Shown here: one piece after another, positions 1 to 6,371 of the stretch
Position numbering within the stretch: the stretch's first letter is position 1
Layout: every line of letters begins with the position of its first letter
Assembly (NCBI RefSeq): GCF_001945395.1
Contig: NZ_MSXV01000059.1
Coordinates: 1-37,356, forward strand
DNA: 37,356 nucleotides
Direction of reading: 5' to 3'
DNA from: Pseudomonas sp. PA15(2017)
Lineage (GTDB): Bacteria > Pseudomonadota > Gammaproteobacteria > Pseudomonadales > Pseudomonadaceae
Notes under the pieces: generated by a model
What the model saw: the letters and a program-made list of their open reading frames with translations, nothing else
What the model was told of the DNA's origin: nothing
The model's database searches: none
Translations under genes and position numbers: made by a program

Positions 1-50
1 CTGCTCACCTGAAAGGTTGGTCGCGACCTTTCGAATCGTACAAAAGCAAA

Positions 51-72
51 CGCCCCGAACAATGTCGGGGCG
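51..72 (-). terminator. Rho-independent terminator of the tRNA operon
   Basis: An 8-bp perfect GC-rich stem (positions 51-58 pair with 65-72) closes a 6-nt loop. Read on the minus strand it is followed by a T-rich run (TTTGCTTTTG). It lies about 100 nt downstream of the tRNA-Asp 3' end in the transcript direction, so it most likely ends the tRNA-Val/tRNA-Asp transcript. Confidence 0.75.
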
Positions 73-173
73 TCTGATGGGATCACTACCTGCATCAGCG
101 AGTTTTCACACGCTCTGCTAAGGCGCTTTTTTACGTTGCTTCCGGGTGTTCAGTGGGCCCTGGAAGCGATATA

Positions 174-250
174 TGGCGCAGCGGACGGGACTCGAACCCG
201 CGACCCCCGGCGTGACAGGCCGGTATTCTAACCGACTGAACTACCGCTGC
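174..250 (-). tRNA. tRNA-Asp (anticodon GUC)
   Basis: On the minus strand this stretch folds as a 77-nt cloverleaf. The acceptor stem is GCAGCGG/CCGCTGC, the anticodon loop CTGTCAC carries GTC, the T arm is GCGGGTTCGAGTCCCGT, the discriminator base is G, and CCA is genomically encoded (complement of 174-176). It lies 12 nt downstream of tRNA-Val on the same strand and is probably co-transcribed with it. Confidence 0.96.
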
Positions 251-262
251 GCATACCTCGAT

Positions 263-338
263 TGGTGGGTGATGACGGGATCGAACCGCCGACCCTCTGC
301 TTGTAAGGCAGATGCTCTCCCGGCTGAGCTAATCACCC
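263..338 (-). tRNA. tRNA-Val (anticodon UAC)
   Basis: On the minus strand this is a 76-nt cloverleaf with acceptor stem GGGTGAT/ATCACCC, D arm TAGCTCAGCCGGGAGAGCA, anticodon loop CTTACAA with anticodon TAC, T arm GGCGGTTCGATCCCGTC, and an encoded ACCA end. It is the first gene of the two-tRNA unit, directly behind the promoter at 360-388. Confidence 0.96.
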
Positions 339-359
339 TTCACTCTCGAAGTGGGGCGC

Positions 360-388
360 ATTCTAGAGAGCACCCTGCCCCTTGGCAA
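360..388 (-). promoter_or_regulatory. Sigma-70 promoter of the tRNA-Val/tRNA-Asp operon
   Basis: On the minus strand there is a TTGCCA -35 box (383-388), a 17-bp spacer and a TAGAAT -10 box (360-365), about 22 nt before the mature 5' end of tRNA-Val. The bases after the -10 box are GC-rich (GCGCCCC), a discriminator type associated with stringent control of stable-RNA promoters. The boxes are seen directly; stringent regulation is inferred. Confidence 0.75.
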
Positions 389-660
389 CCCCCTTTTGCG
401 AAAAAAATTTATTGGCGATCCAAAGGCTTAGCAATCACTGCCATTTGGCGGGGCAAATCACACGACAACCCGATACGGGGTTGGCCTAATCCACCAGCGG
501 AAGGAATAATGCGCACTCGCGCGGGTCTGATCATCGCGCGGCGAGATTCCCTATCCGCCGCCAGACTGCCCATGCGCTGCCTGAGGCAGCTGCCATGCGC
601 CCGAATTGAAGATTTCCTGCGCGCCGCGGCGCGCACCCGTTAACTGGAGACAACCCGCTC
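389..660. other. Intergenic region between tRNA promoter and rdgC
   Basis: This gap must carry the rdgC promoter on the plus strand and the upstream region of the tRNA promoter on the minus strand. There is an A/T-rich tract at 399-412. GC-rich inverted sequence near 620-636 (GCGCGCCGCGGCGCGC) lies just upstream of the rdgC Shine-Dalgarno. I see no convincing gene; open frames crossing it lack coding character. Confidence 0.5.
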
Positions 661-1581
661 ATGTGGTTTCGCAACCTGTTGGTCTACCGCCTTACCCAGG
701 ACGTCGACTTCGCTACCGAAAAACTGGAGGCCGCACTGGCCGCCAAGCCGGCGCGCCCCTGCGCCAGCCAGGAACTGGCTACCTATGGGTTCGTCGCCCC
801 TTTCGGCAAAGGCGAGGATGCACCGCTGGTGCATGAAAGCCAGGGCTTCCTGCTGATCTCCGCTCGCAAGGAAGAGCGCATTCTGCCCGGCAGCGTGGTC
901 AAGGACGCCGTGAAGGAGAAGGTCGACGAGATCGAAAACGAGCAGATGCGCAAGGTCTACAAGAAAGAGCGCGAGCAGATCAAGGACGAGATCGTCCAGG
1001 CCTTCCTGCCCCGCGCGTTCATTCGCAAGTCCGCGACCTTCGCCGCCATCGCCCCGGCCCAGGGCCTGATCATCGTCAACGCCTCGAGCCCCAAGCGCGC
1101 CGAAGACCTGCTCTCCACCCTGCGCGAAGCCATCGGCTCGCTGCCGGTGCGCCCGCTGACCGTGAAGATCGCCCCGAGCGCGACCATGACCGACTGGGTC
1201 AAGGCCCAGCAGGCCGCGGCCGACTTCCACGTGCTGGACGAATGCGAACTGCGCGACACTCACGAAGACGGCGGCATTGTGCGCTGCAAGCGTCAGGATC
1301 TGACCGGCGAAGAAGTGCAGCTGCACATGAGCTCCGGCAAGCAGGTGACCCAGTTGTCCCTGGCCTGGCAGGACAAGCTGTCCTTCGTGCTCGATGACAA
1401 GCTGGTGGTCAAACGCCTGAAGTTCGAAGACCTGCTGCAGGAGCAGGCCGAACAGGATGGTGGCGACGACGACCTGAGCCAGCAGGACGCCAGCTTCACG
1501 CTGATGATGCTGACCCTGATCGAGTTCCTGCCGGCATTGTTCGAAGCCCTGGGTGGCGAAGACACCCCGCAAGGCCTCTAA
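661..1581 (+). CDS. rdgC: Recombination-associated protein RdgC
   Basis: This 306-residue protein begins MWFRNLLVYRL, the typical RdgC N-terminus, and its length is right for the family (about 300 residues). RdgC is a nucleoid-associated protein that forms a ring around double-stranded DNA and restrains RecA-dependent recombination; that is family knowledge. Visible here are the charged central helix region (KEKVDEIENEQMRKVYKKER) and an acidic C-terminal stretch (GGDDDLSQQD). The ATG at 661 follows a GGAGA Shine-Dalgarno with good spacing. It is transcribed away from the tRNA pair. A long hairpin element at 1584-1695 follows the stop immediately and probably ends the transcript. No anomaly was noticed. 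Confidence 0.95.
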   Translation: MWFRNLLVYRLTQDVDFATEKLEAALAAKPARPCASQELATYGFVAPFGKGEDAPLVHESQGFLLISARKEERILPGSVVKDAVKEKVDEIENEQMRKVYKKEREQIKDEIVQAFLPRAFIRKSATFAAIAPAQGLIIVNASSPKRAEDLLSTLREAIGSLPVRPLTVKIAPSATMTDWVKAQQAAADFHVLDECELRDTHEDGGIVRCKRQDLTGEEVQLHMSSGKQVTQLSLAWQDKLSFVLDDKLVVKRLKFEDLLQEQAEQDGGDDDLSQQDASFTLMMLTLIEFLPALFEALGGEDTPQGL

Positions 1582-1583
1582 AG

Positions 1584-1695
1584 GCTGCTGCGCGTCGGCC
1601 CTGCGGCGTTAAAAATAGGCTCGAAAAGCTCATGTACAAAAGTACACTCCGCTTTCTCACCTATTTTCGCCTTGCAGGGCTCTAGCTCGCGAGCC
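1584..1695. repeat. Palindromic intergenic element behind rdgC
   Basis: This roughly 110-bp element folds on itself. GGCCCTGC and AAAAATAGG on the left pair with CCTATTTT and GCAGGGC on the right, and an inner TGTAC-aaaa-GTACA palindrome sits near the middle. It shares segments with the element at 8478-8671 (GCTGCTGCGCGTCGGCCC, GGCGTTAAAAA, GGCTCTAGCTCGC) but lacks that element's outer terminal repeats. It lies 3 nt after the rdgC stop and could serve as a terminator. It looks like a decayed or truncated member of the same dispersed family. Confidence 0.7.
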
Positions 1696-1831
1696 TTTCA
1701 ATTGCAGCAGCGCTCTTACAACAGCCCAATACCCCGCCCCATCCGACCGCCACCGCTGTCTATCCAACAATAACTGGCTGCACAGCGCTCCGCCTTTGGA
1801 GCCTGCTACGGCTTTATAGGGAATTTCTGCC

Positions 1832-2773
1832 ATGTCTGCCTTGGTCGCCCTCAGCCGCTTCGTCGGCAACACCTTCGCCATCTGGGTTCTGCTGTTCGCC
1901 GTGCTGGCGTTTCTGCTTCCGAGTGCCTTCCTGCCGCTCACCGCGTTCATCGTGCCGCTGCTCGGGCTGATCATGTTCGGCATGGGCCTGACGCTGAAGG
2001 CCGAGGATTTCCGTGAAGTGGTGCGTCGCCCAGGGCGCGTGCTGGTCGGCGTACTGGCGCAATTCATGATCATGCCGGGCCTGGCCTGGCTGCTCTGCAA
2101 GCTGTTCGCGCTGCCGCCGGAAATCGCCGTCGGCGTGATTCTGGTCGGCTGCTGTCCAGGCGGCACGGCCTCCAACGTGATCACCTGGTTTGCGCGGGGC
2201 GATCTGGCACTGTCGGTATCGATCACCTCGGTGACGACGTTGATGGCGCCGGTGGTGACGCCGGCACTGATCTGGCTGCTGGCCTCCGAATGGTTGCCGG
2301 TGTCCTTCTCGGCCATGTTCCTGTCGATTCTGCAGGTGGTGCTGCTGCCCATCGTTCTCGGCCTGATCGTGCAGCGCGTGCTGGGCGCCAGGGTCAGCGT
2401 GATCGTCGATGTCCTGCCACTGACTTCGGTGCTGGCCATCGTCGCCATCGTTGCCGCGGTGGTGGCGGCCAGCCAGGCGAAGATCGCCGAGTCGGGCTTG
2501 CTGATCATGGCGGTGGTGATGCTGCACAACACGTTGGGGCTGGGTCTCGGCTATCTGGCCGGGGTGCTGACCGGCATGCCCCTGGCACAGCGCAAGACGT
2601 TGTCCATCGAGGTCGGCATGCAGAACTCCGGGCTCGGCGCCGCCCTCGCCAGCGCCCACTTCTCGCCGTTGGCGGCGGTGCCCAGCGCGCTGTTCAGCGT
2701 GTGGCACAACCTCTCCGGCGCGCTGCTGGCCACCTTCCTGCGCCGCATGAAGGACGACAAACCGATCGATTGA
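1832..2773 (+). CDS. Bile acid:sodium symporter (BASS) family transporter
   Basis: This 313-residue protein is almost entirely hydrophobic, with about nine to ten membrane segments. It matches the BASS/SBF fold: the early FGMGLTLK motif, the NPGGTASNV-like crossing segment (here CCPGGTASNVITWFARGD) and the late VGMQNSGLGAALA motif are all present. Proteins of this group are inner-membrane, sodium-coupled organic anion carriers; bacterial members rarely have a proven substrate and many do not carry bile acids. The ATG at 1832 has AGGGAA upstream. It is followed by the riboswitch-controlled gdx gene 109 nt away. The substrate is unknown. Confidence 0.9.
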   Translation: MSALVALSRFVGNTFAIWVLLFAVLAFLLPSAFLPLTAFIVPLLGLIMFGMGLTLKAEDFREVVRRPGRVLVGVLAQFMIMPGLAWLLCKLFALPPEIAVGVILVGCCPGGTASNVITWFARGDLALSVSITSVTTLMAPVVTPALIWLLASEWLPVSFSAMFLSILQVVLLPIVLGLIVQRVLGARVSVIVDVLPLTSVLAIVAIVAAVVAASQAKIAESGLLIMAVVMLHNTLGLGLGYLAGVLTGMPLAQRKTLSIEVGMQNSGLGAALASAHFSPLAAVPSALFSVWHNLSGALLATFLRRMKDDKPID

Positions 2774-2778
2774 GCGGC

Positions 2779-2806
2779 TTGCCCCAACCGGCCAATCGTG
2801 CACAAT
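2779..2806 (+). promoter_or_regulatory. Candidate promoter of the riboswitch-gdx transcript
   Basis: TTGCCC at 2779-2784 and CACAAT at 2801-2806 are separated by 16 bp, and a start near 2813 would place the whole riboswitch in the leader. The -10 box is only a partial match. The call rests on position as much as on sequence. Confidence 0.45.
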
Positions 2807-2816
2807 ATTGCAGCAC

Positions 2817-2863
2817 GCCGGGGACGACCCCGGCTCAGGTGCATGATTATCGGGGACGACCCC
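2817..2863 (+). ncRNA. Guanidine-II (mini-ykkC) riboswitch
   Basis: Two tandem hairpins carry identical ACGA tetraloops. P1 is GCCGGGG-ACGA-CCCCGGC (2817-2834), a perfect 7-bp stem. P2 is GGGG-ACGA-CCCC (2852-2863). A 17-nt linker joins them, and a GGAG Shine-Dalgarno follows at 2872-2875, seven nt before the gdx ATG. Paired ACGR-loop stems next to the ribosome binding site are the signature of this riboswitch class, which binds guanidinium and turns translation on. The downstream gene is a guanidinium exporter, exactly the expected partner. Confidence 0.93.
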
Positions 2864-2882
2864 ATTCGACTGGAGTCGCCCT

Positions 2883-3200
2883 ATGTCCTGGATCATCCTG
2901 TTCTTCGCCGGCCTGTTCGAGGTCGGCTGGGCCGTCGGCCTGAAGTACACCGACGGCTTCACCCGCCCCCTGCCGACCGTGCTCACCATCGCCGCTATGG
3001 TGGTCAGCCTGGGCCTGCTCGGCCTGGCCATGAAGGAGCTGCCCCTGGGCACCGCCTACGCGATCTGGACGGGCGTGGGCGCCGTCGGCACGGTGATCGC
3101 CGGGATCATCCTGTTCGGTGAATCCATGGCATTGATCCGCCTGGCCAGCGTGGCGCTGATCATCTGCGGGCTGATCGGCCTGAAGATGAGCCACGGCTGA
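2883..3200 (+). CDS. gdx: Guanidinium exporter Gdx (SugE-type SMR protein)
   Basis: This 105-residue, four-helix protein belongs to the small multidrug resistance family. The essential glutamate is E13 (GLFEVGW). The W-x-G segment in helix 3 (AIWTGVGAVGT) and the GESM loop are present. The sequence is of the SugE/Gdx subtype, not the EmrE subtype. Gdx proteins work as dual-topology dimers in the inner membrane and exchange guanidinium for protons; this is established for the subtype. The guanidine-II riboswitch directly upstream strongly supports guanidinium over quaternary ammonium as the physiological substrate. The gene ends in a strong hairpin terminator at 3207-3230. Confidence 0.93.
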   Translation: MSWIILFFAGLFEVGWAVGLKYTDGFTRPLPTVLTIAAMVVSLGLLGLAMKELPLGTAYAIWTGVGAVGTVIAGIILFGESMALIRLASVALIICGLIGLKMSHG

Positions 3201-3206
3201 TACGCA

Positions 3207-3234
3207 GAAGCCCGCCAATTGGCGGGCTTCTTCA
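3207..3234. terminator. Bidirectional terminator between gdx and the LplT-PlsC gene
   Basis: A perfect 10-bp stem GAAGCCCGCC/GGCGGGCTTC (3207-3216 with 3221-3230) closes an AATT loop, followed by TTCATTC. It lies 6 nt after the gdx stop and 5 nt beyond the stop of the convergent gene, so it can serve both. Confidence 0.85.
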
Positions 3235-3235
3235 T

Positions 3236-5110
3236 TCAGCGATTACCCCCGCGCAACGCCTTCACCTCGGCCTGCAGCACTTGCCGCGTCGCCGCCGTTG
3301 CCTCGATGGGCGCGCCCGCTACCAGGTCGATCCGCGACCAGAAGCGGCGGAACAGGCCCTTGCGCGGGTCACGGCTGAAGAAGCTGCCCCACAGCCCGCC
3401 CAGCGCCATGGGAATCACCGGCACCGGGTTGTCCTGCAGGATGCGCTCCACGCCCGCCTTGAACTCGTCGATCTCGCCGTCGGCGGTCAGCTTGCCCTCC
3501 GGGAAGATGCACACCAGCTCGCCATCGCGCAGGTACTCGCCGATGCGCTTGAACGCCGCATCGAACACCAGCAGATCCTCGCTGCGCCCGGCGATCGGCA
3601 CCGTACCGGCGGTGCGGAAGATGAAGTTGAGCACCGGCAGGTTGTAGATCTTGTAGTACATGACGAAGCGCACCGGGCGACGCACCGCACCACCGACCAG
3701 CAGCGCATCGACGAACGACACGTGGTTGCACACCAGCACCGCCGGCCCCTCTTCCGGAATCGAGTCGAGGCCCTTGTGCGACACCCGGTACATGGAGTGG
3801 CCGAGCATCCATATCAGGAAGCGCATGGTGAATTCGGGGACGATCTTGAAGATGTAACTGTTGACCGCCACGTTCATCAGCGAAATGACCAGGAACAGCT
3901 GGGGGATCGACAGCCCGGCGACGCTCAGAAACAGGATCGACACCACTGCCGAGACGACCATGAACGCCGCATTGAGAATGTTGTTGGCGGCGATCACCCG
4001 GGCCCGCTCGTTCTCGGCGGTGCGTGACTGGATCAACGCATACAGCGGCACGATGTAGAAGCCGCCGAACACGCCAATGCCGAGGATCGAGGCCATTACC
4101 CACCAGGCGTGGCCGAAGCCCAGCAGCGCCAGCCAGTCGTAGGGCTGCGCCGCCTCGGGAATGCCACCCGAGGCCGCCCAGAGCAGGATGCCGAACACCG
4201 TCAGGCCGATGGAACCGAACGGCACCAGACCTATTTCCACCTTGCGCCCGCTCATGCGCTCGCAAAGCATCGAGCCCAGCGCGATGCCCACCGAAAACAC
4301 GGTGAGAATCAGGGTGACCACGCTCTCGTCACCGTGCAGCCACTCCTTGGAATAGGCCGGGATCTGCGTCAGATACACCGCGCCGAGAAACCAGAACCAC
4401 GAGTTGCCGACCAGCGAGCGCGACACCGCTTTCGGCTGCGTCAGGCCCATGCGCAGGGTCAGCCAGGTTTGCCGGAAGATGTTCCAGTCCAACGCCAGAT
4501 CCGGCAGCGCGGCACCGGCCCGCGGAATGCCGCGGGCCGACAGGTAGCCGAGCATCGCCACCAGCACCACCGAGACGGCGACGATCACGCTGTAGTGGGC
4601 ACTGGTGAGCATGATGCCGGCGCCGATGGTGCCCGCCAGGATCGCCAGGAAGGTGCCCATTTCCACCAGCGCGTTGCCGCCTACCAACTCCTCGGGTTTC
4701 AGCGCCTGAGGCAGGATCGAATACTTCACCGGGCCGAACAGCGCCGATTGAATGCCCATGGTGAACAGCACCGCGAGCATCAGCGTCAGGTTGCCGAGCA
4801 GCACGCCGAGGGCGCCGACCAACATGATGAAGATCTCGAAGAACTTCAGCCGGCGGATCAGCAGATCCTTGGCGAACTTCTCGCCGAACTGGCCGCCAAG
4901 GGCGGAAAACAGGAAGAACGGCAGGATGAACAGCATGGCTGCGACGTTGACCAGCAGGTCGCGATCGGCCTCCAGGCTGAGCTTGAAGAGAATCGCCAGG
5001 ATCAACGACTGCTTGAAGATATTGTCGTTGAACGCGCCGAGCAGCTGCGTGACGAAGAACGGCAGGAAGCGCCGGCTCTTCAGCAGAGCGAATTGCGAGT
5101 GCTGACTCAT
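3236..5110 (-). CDS. MFS transporter (LplT-like) fused to PlsC-type acyltransferase
   Basis: This 624-residue protein has two parts. Residues 1 to about 420 are a major facilitator with about 12 membrane segments, resembling the lysophospholipid flippase LplT (FLPFFVTQLLGAFNDNIFK start). Residues from about 440 on are a glycerolipid acyltransferase with the NHVSFVD motif (H463 and D468 of HX4D) and FPEGKLT. In E. coli lysophospholipid import (LplT) and reacylation (Aas) are separate proteins; here transport and acyl transfer share one chain, and no acyl-ACP synthetase domain is visible. A likely role is membrane phospholipid salvage. I chose the ATG at 5110 (MSQHSQFALL) because it has GGAAAGG upstream and begins directly before the conserved region. 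Confidence 0.85.
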   Translation of the reverse strand: MSQHSQFALLKSRRFLPFFVTQLLGAFNDNIFKQSLILAILFKLSLEADRDLLVNVAAMLFILPFFLFSALGGQFGEKFAKDLLIRRLKFFEIFIMLVGALGVLLGNLTLMLAVLFTMGIQSALFGPVKYSILPQALKPEELVGGNALVEMGTFLAILAGTIGAGIMLTSAHYSVIVAVSVVLVAMLGYLSARGIPRAGAALPDLALDWNIFRQTWLTLRMGLTQPKAVSRSLVGNSWFWFLGAVYLTQIPAYSKEWLHGDESVVTLILTVFSVGIALGSMLCERMSGRKVEIGLVPFGSIGLTVFGILLWAASGGIPEAAQPYDWLALLGFGHAWWVMASILGIGVFGGFYIVPLYALIQSRTAENERARVIAANNILNAAFMVVSAVVSILFLSVAGLSIPQLFLVISLMNVAVNSYIFKIVPEFTMRFLIWMLGHSMYRVSHKGLDSIPEEGPAVLVCNHVSFVDALLVGGAVRRPVRFVMYYKIYNLPVLNFIFRTAGTVPIAGRSEDLLVFDAAFKRIGEYLRDGELVCIFPEGKLTADGEIDEFKAGVERILQDNPVPVIPMALGGLWGSFFSRDPRKGLFRRFWSRIDLVAGAPIEATAATRQVLQAEVKALRGGNR

Positions 5111-5206
5111 CGATACCTTTCCCTTTGCGGATTCGATGAGTATTGGACTGCAACGGCTCGGGCAAAGCCACAGCCGCAAGCATTTTTGTCGACGCGTCGC
5201 GTCTTT

Positions 5207-6097
5207 TCAGTTGAACAGCGGGTTGCCACGCAGGCGCGCCACGGCCAGGTCGACGAAGGCACGCACCTTGGCCGGCGCCTGACGGCCCTCGGGGTACAGT
5301 ACGTGAATCGGCAGCGGCGGCTCCTCGAAACCCTCGAGCACGACCTGCAATGCACCCTCCTGCAGCACCTGGCCGACCTGATAATGCAGCACCCGGGTCA
5401 GCCCCCAGCCGGCTCTGGCCGTGGCGATAGCCGACTCGTTGGTGTTGCATTGCAGCACCGGGTCGACCAGCACTCGCTGGCCCTCGGCGAAGCGCCATTC
5501 CGGCGAAGCCCAGGCGCTTTGCGACACGGCGATGCGATGGTGTTTCAAGTCGGCGGGCGTGGCCGGTACGCCGTATTTCTCCAGGTAACACGGCGCCGCG
5601 CAGATCACCCGACGTACCGCGCCGACCTGGATAGCGGTAAAGCCCGAATCCGCCAGGTGACCGATACGAACCGCCACGTCGATGCCCTCGTCGAGGATAT
5701 TCACCGGCCGGTCGACGAAAAAGGTGCGCGCGTGCATGCCCGGGTAGGCATCCAGGTAATCGAGCACCAGGGGCAGCACGTGCAGGTGGCCGAACATCGA
5801 CGCCGCGGTCACCGCCAGGGTGCCGGACGGTTCGGCGTAATGCCCGGCTGCGGCCAGTTCCGCCTCGGCGATATCGGCGAGAATGCGCCGACAATCCTGC
5901 AGGTAGCGGCTGCCGGCATCGGTGGTCTTCACCGAACGGGTGGTGCGCACCAGCAGCCGTGCGCCGATCAGGTCCTCGAGGCCGGCGACGATGCGCGTCA
6001 CCGCCGGCGCGCTCATGTGCATCTGCCGCGCGGTACTGGCGAAGCTGCCCGTCTCCGCGACCTTCACGAATACCCGCATCGCCTGCCAACGATCCAT
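5207..6097 (-). CDS. LysR-family transcriptional regulator
   Basis: This 296-residue protein starts MDRWQAMRVFVKVAETGSF. The winged helix-turn-helix occupies residues 1-60 (SFASTARQMHMSAPAVTRIVAGLE), and a periplasmic-binding-like effector domain follows (residues about 90-290). It is close to the large group that usually reads MDR..M..FV.V...GSF. The start at 6097 is preceded by AGGAG with 7-nt spacing; the open frame extends further upstream but without an equally good start. The neighbours upstream on the same strand are an oxidoreductase and a GST, but a 275-nt gap with repeat hairpins intervenes, so a regulatory link to them is only a guess. Confidence 0.92.
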   Translation of the reverse strand: MDRWQAMRVFVKVAETGSFASTARQMHMSAPAVTRIVAGLEDLIGARLLVRTTRSVKTTDAGSRYLQDCRRILADIAEAELAAAGHYAEPSGTLAVTAASMFGHLHVLPLVLDYLDAYPGMHARTFFVDRPVNILDEGIDVAVRIGHLADSGFTAIQVGAVRRVICAAPCYLEKYGVPATPADLKHHRIAVSQSAWASPEWRFAEGQRVLVDPVLQCNTNESAIATARAGWGLTRVLHYQVGQVLQEGALQVVLEGFEEPPLPIHVLYPEGRQAPAKVRAFVDLAVARLRGNPLFN

Positions 6098-6262
6098 CCA
6101 CCCGCTCCTCTGCTTTAAGCGTTGGCTGCGCTGGTGGCGCAGCCCAGCGAGTATGCCGTATCCGCGCGTCCTGAGCGGCAATGCGATTCAGGCTGCATGG
6201 TCGAGCGCCCACGCAGGAACGCGGGCGCCATCACCCTACCGGCCATCCACGATCTCGCAGGA

Positions 6263-6324
6263 GAGGCTTCAGCCTCGAGCTCTGGTGCGCCCAGCCAGAC
6301 GAAATCGAGGCTAAACCCAGCCTC
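6263..6324. repeat. Paired GAGGCT/AGCCTC hairpins
   Basis: Two small palindromes lie in tandem: GAGGCT-tc-AGCCTC at 6263-6276 and GAGGCT-aaaccc-AGCCTC at 6307-6324. They sit between the oxidoreductase stop (6372, minus strand) and the LysR start. They resemble Pseudomonas short interspersed palindromic units and may also serve as a terminator for the oxidoreductase. Nothing else was recognised in this 275-nt gap. Confidence 0.6.
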
Positions 6325-6371
6325 CCCCACGAAGTTGCGCAGAACTGCCACAGAGTCGCCCGCTACGCCGC

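Noticed and set aside
11..32. Hairpin GAAAGGT...ACCTTTC with central GGTCGCGACC palindrome
   Set aside because: It is short, at the window edge, and its role cannot be judged without upstream sequence; the terminator at 51-72 already explains the end of the tRNA transcript.
146..643. An open frame across the tRNA genes
   Set aside because: It translates the complement of two tRNAs and a promoter; there is no coding signature or ribosome binding site.
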